Source of the DNA: Thalassia testudinum
Taxonomy: Eukaryota; Streptophyta; Magnoliopsida; Alismatales; Hydrocharitaceae
Assembly (NCBI GenBank): GCA_037157565.1
Contig: JAZHRO010000013.1
Location: 76,315,501-76,379,500 of the forward strand
Direction of reading: 5' to 3'
DNA length: 64,000 bases
The notes under the pieces are model-generated. The model did no database searches and had not been told where the DNA came from. It saw only the letters and a list, made by a program, of their open reading frames with translations. The position numbers were made by a program, and so were the translations under genes. Positions 61,090 through 64,000 of the stretch are shown in pieces. Positions within the stretch are counted from its first letter, which is position 1, and every line of letters begins with the position of its first letter.

Positions 61090-61692
61090 TGATGTAAACA
61101 CATTTACACTACTTAAGATGTCTATTTATGCATGTTCTTAAGCATAGGATTGCATTTCTTGATATAAATATTGCATAATATGCATCATCTTGCATTTAGA
61201 GTAGTTTGAATAAAATGGAAGTTAATTGTCTCCTTTTATGTGCTTAGACAGGGTAAACATTTTATCGAGGCATCGGATCAAAGATCCAATCGTATCGATG
61301 TGATCAGGGCGACGATTGGAGTTCAACGACTCCAAGATCACCCTAATCAGGCATCCGTAGCATCAGATAGTGACCGGGGAACCCTAGAATAGCAAGGACT
61401 AGGATGGTCTAAATCTGCACTTCAAATGATAAATCCGATCGCACGGATGAATTCGGATCGACGATCGCAGCTCAACGACGCAAAAATCGAGTCAATCCGA
61501 CATCCGTGCCACCATCTACAACTTCCAGAAGATGGACGGCCAAGATGGCGCCACGTGGCGCCATCCCAGTCCCCCAAACGGCCGCTTACATTCCATGAAG
61601 ACCACGCAGCCGCCCCCTCTCCGCCGTTGGATCTTGATCCAACGGCTGTGGATGCGTCTCTTTAAAATCATCCGCGCAACCTTTTCGACCAC

Positions 61693-61747
61693 GTAGCGCA
61701 GCGGAGACAAAGCTGCGGGCGAAGCAGAGGTCATGGGATCGAGTCCC
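61693..61747 (+). promoter_or_regulatory. tRNA-like A/B-box pair in LTR-D
   Basis: GTAGCGCAGCGGAGAC resembles an A box and GGGATCGAGTCCC fits the B box with its self-complementary flanks, as in a T-arm. Spacing is about 40 bases. Confidence 0.5.
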
Positions 61748-62021
61748 GCGAGCCTCAAATCAGGCGCAAGCGAGCAGGCGCGTGGAGCATTGGATCTTGA
61801 TCGGACGGCCGTGCGTGCCCGATAGCGTTCGCGCGCGATTGAACGCGCGGCGTCACGCGCGATTGCACACGGGCGGGCGCGCAACGCAGCGGGTGAAGGC
61901 GTGACTTAAGCCGTCCGATCTCGCGATCGAATGGCTGAGGATCGCTAGACGTGCGTATACGTTGAAGAAGCAGGCTGCCGAGGAGGCGCGCGTGGGCGCG
62001 GAAGCTACGACCACGTTGAGG

Positions 62022-62051
62022 CTTTAGTGACGGATTTATCCGTCACTAAAG
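62022..62051 (+). repeat. 30-base perfect palindrome upstream of the TATA box in LTR-D
   Basis: CTTTAGTGACGGAT and its complement flank a two-base loop. It lies about 58 bases upstream of tataaaag. Related, less perfect versions occur in LTR-A, -B and -C. Confidence 0.88.
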
Positions 62052-62108
62052 ACCCCTCATTTATTATTTTGAAGTTGTAATGTCTATTTTTCCCCCGCTC
62101 CTTGCAAC

Positions 62109-62116
62109 TATAAAAG
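62109..62116 (+). promoter_or_regulatory. TATA box of LTR-D
   Basis: tataaaag in ctataaaaggagacccc, at the same place relative to the palindrome as in related LTRs. Confidence 0.65.
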
Positions 62117-62322
62117 GAGACCCCCTCTATACGAAATTCTCATCCCTTCCTTCTCTTCTCTACCTCTCCAAAGCTCAAGAGAAGCTTGTCCCACACCCGG
62201 GATGCTTCTCGCGAGATAAAGTCCAAATTTTCGTCCCCCTTCGGAAGTGGATCCCGCGACGACGACGGCGTGCTGCTCCGTTCCCGTTCTTCTGCTTCGT
62301 CCAAGCGTCATCCCGTCCGGCT

Positions 62323-62505
62323 TGTCCTCCAAGCGACTGTCGAGGAGGATTTCTCTCTCCCTATTCTTTTTACTGCTTTCTAGTATAGATTTGCTGCTTT
62401 CTAGAGTAGTTCTGTTCGTCCTCCAAGCGATCGTCGAGGAGGGCATTTCTCCCTCCATCTTTTAATGCTTTCTAAAATAAATTTATCACTTTCCAGTATA
62501 ATTAT
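62323..62505 (+). repeat. tandem duplication (~95 bp) in the transcribed part of LTR-D
   Basis: The unit gtcctccaagcga(c/t)...tcgaggagg...ttctc...ctttcta occurs at about 62323-62412 and 62417-62505. Confidence 0.75.
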
Positions 62506-62837
62506 TTTATGCTTTCTAGTTGTAATGAACAATCTTCTTAATGATAAATTCTTTGTTTATTCTACATCTCATTTTGATTTTTATGTGTAATATTCTCTCT
62601 CTCTTACCCTCTCTATTTATTGTAAATAATTAGATAGTTTTAAATTGAATTACTTCGTGACAAATAAAAAGAAACACGTAGTTTTAAATCAAACGTCCAC
62701 CTCCCTGTGTTCGACCCGGAATTTTCATTTCGGTATAAATTTTATTTGTTGAACACGAATTCTTCGCTTTCAAACTACAACGACAGGTTTTCTAAAACCA
62801 AACACGTTAGCGTAGTGATTCGGCACGCTCAACATTT

Positions 62838-62855
62838 TGGCGCCGTTGCCGGGGA
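62838..62855 (+). promoter_or_regulatory. intact primer-binding site, tRNA-Asp type
   Basis: tggcgccgttgccgggga is complementary to the 3' end of plant tRNA-Asp, the usual primer of Athila elements. It starts three bases after the LTR end. Confidence 0.9.
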
Positions 62856-62875
62856 ACAATTCGTACACTCAACAG

Positions 62876-63950
62876 GGGTCATTTCTTAGGTCAAAAAATC
62901 GCTGAAAAGATTTTGCAGTCGGGATTTTTATGGCCAACCATTTTTAGAGATACACACGAGTTTGCCAAGTGCTGTAAGCGATGCCAGGCAGTCGGTTCTA
63001 TGATCCAGAGAGATATGATGCCTCTCCAATCCATTCTGGTCGTAGAAGTGTTCGACGTCTGGGGCATCGACTTTATGGGCCCCTTCCCGAACTCGCATGG
63101 CTTTGAGTACATACTCCTCGCAGAAGACTATGTCTCAAAGTGGGTAGAAGCTATACCGGCAAGATGAGCTGATCATAAGACTATTATATCCTTTGTCCGG
63201 GATTTTATTTTTGTGAGATTCGGAGTTCCCCGTGCCCTGATAAGTGATGGGGGAAGCCACTTCATCCATGCCCATTTCAGGTCATTATTGAAAAAATACG
63301 AGGTGCAACATTGCATTGCCACCCTGTATCACCCACAGACCAATGGGCAAGCTAAAGTATCAAACCGTCAAATCAAGCTTATCCTTCAAAAGATGGTTAG
63401 ACCTGATAAGAAGGATTGGTCCGATCAATTAATTGATGCACTATAGGCATATCAGACCACGTGCAAGGCCCCGCTCGGAATGTCACCATACCGCATGGTG
63501 TATGGAAAGTCCTGTCACCTTCCTGTGGAGCTAGAGCACCATGCCTTTTGGGCGATGCAGAAGTTTAAATTTAACCTCAAGGCCAGAGGTTATGAAAGAA
63601 AGCTCTAGCTCAGTGAGTTAGAGGAGATTAGGCGGGAAGCTTACGAGAATGCAAAAATATACAAAAACAAGACAAAAGCTTTCCATGATCAACACATCCA
63701 GGGGAAGGAGTTTGCACCTAACCAGCAGGTTTGGTTGTTTGACTCTCGACTCAAATTCTTTGCGGGAAAGCTCAAGTCTAGGTGGACTGGGCCGTTCCTA
63801 GTGGTCCACCCATATCCCAACGGGGCGGTCCAAATTAGAGACCCAAAATCTGGGCACGTTTTTACAATTAATGGCCAACGCCTCAAACCATTCTTTGCCC
63901 AGGAACCTCCTCCTGCTGACGAAACGACACATCTTCTTGAGGACGTATGA
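62876..63950 (+). pseudogene. pol: Athila-type integrase segment directly after the leader (internal deletion)
   Basis: It begins within the integrase HHCC finger (ggtcatttcttaggtc), then [12 protein letters not shown] near 62968, [16 protein letters not shown] near 63057 (first Asp), [13 protein letters not shown] near 63240 (second), TNGQAKVSNRQI near 63342 (the expected Glu is Lys), and RWTGPFLVVHPY near 63780. It ends at 63950. Stops lie near 63165 and 63444 and a frame change near 63600. It is closely related to the integrase at 33000-34079. Leader, gag, protease, reverse transcriptase and RNase H are all missing between the primer-binding site and this point. Confidence 0.9.
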
Positions 63951-64000
63951 CTGATGAGTTGCCAAGCTGGAGGCATTAAACTCAGCACGTATACATATAT
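63951..64000 (+). other. start of 3' noncoding region, cut by window end
   Basis: ctggaggcattaaactcagc matches the start of the noncoding region after pol in the 26940 element (near 34098). Confidence 0.6.

Larger units (their letters stand above)
61090..62834 (+). mobile_element. Athila-like LTR (LTR-D), between two internal regions
   Basis: It is preceded by a polypurine tract, so it is a 3' LTR for the element before it. It is also followed by an intact Asp-type primer-binding site, so it is a 5' LTR for the sequence after it. It begins TGATGTAAACAC and ends cgctcaaca (1745 bp). It holds a tRNA-like box pair (61693-61747), a 30-base palindrome (62022-62051), a TATA box (62109) and a tandem duplication of about 95 bp (62323-62505). 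Confidence 0.9.

Overview
The window looks like nuclear DNA of a flowering plant. It is a patchwork of decayed organelle insertions (plastid, and probably mitochondrial) into which several families of LTR retrotransposon have inserted, some nested in others. No intact host protein-coding gene is visible. Every recognisable coding region is either a retrotransposon remnant or a broken organelle gene. The only RNA gene that looks intact is a mitochondrial-type tRNA with anticodon CAU. The nuclear setting is an inference from degraded organelle genes, solo LTRs with 5-bp target duplications, and nested elements. I cannot name the species.

Layout. 1-892: end of an Athila-like Ty3/gypsy LTR, abutting a 5'-truncated Ty1/copia element (893-6555). 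6556-25655: organelle-like spacer carrying a plastid block (trnP, trnW, petG, petL, then a possible rps18 tail and rpl20; 9.8-12.5 kb) and a CAU tRNA at 21883. Two solo LTRs of one long-LTR family lie here in opposite orientation (14860-17501 and 22120-24436). 25656-36718: a solo Athila-like LTR split by a nearly complete Athila-type element (26940-36455). 36719-47824: more organelle-like spacer, a second plastid block (cemA, petA, psbF, psbE, then ccsA and ndhD) and a broken mitochondrial rps12. The ccsA-ndhD spacer holds a 1.8-kb solo LTR with a GTGAG target duplication. 47825-48208: fragment of the same copia LTR. 48209-51914: AT-rich DNA with a tandem duplication. 51915-64000: a chain of Athila-like LTRs with a 1.43-kb foldback element, a pol-less body with an unidentified ORF, and an internally deleted unit that runs off the window.

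Relations between regions. About 0.7-0.8 kb of organelle-like sequence is present twice in inverted orientation. One copy is interrupted by the 2.6-kb solo LTR and the other by the 11-kb nested Athila complex. Each copy therefore shows the empty site of the other's insertion, which fixes insertion boundaries and order. The Athila-like LTRs share two features just upstream of or within their promoters: a tRNA-like pair of pol III A/B-box motifs, and (clearest in two of the families) a palindrome with an ACG core. Two otherwise unrelated LTR families are both studded with degenerate CAGACGTCTG palindromes. These three observations, and the pol-less element's ORF, are the parts most worth follow-up.
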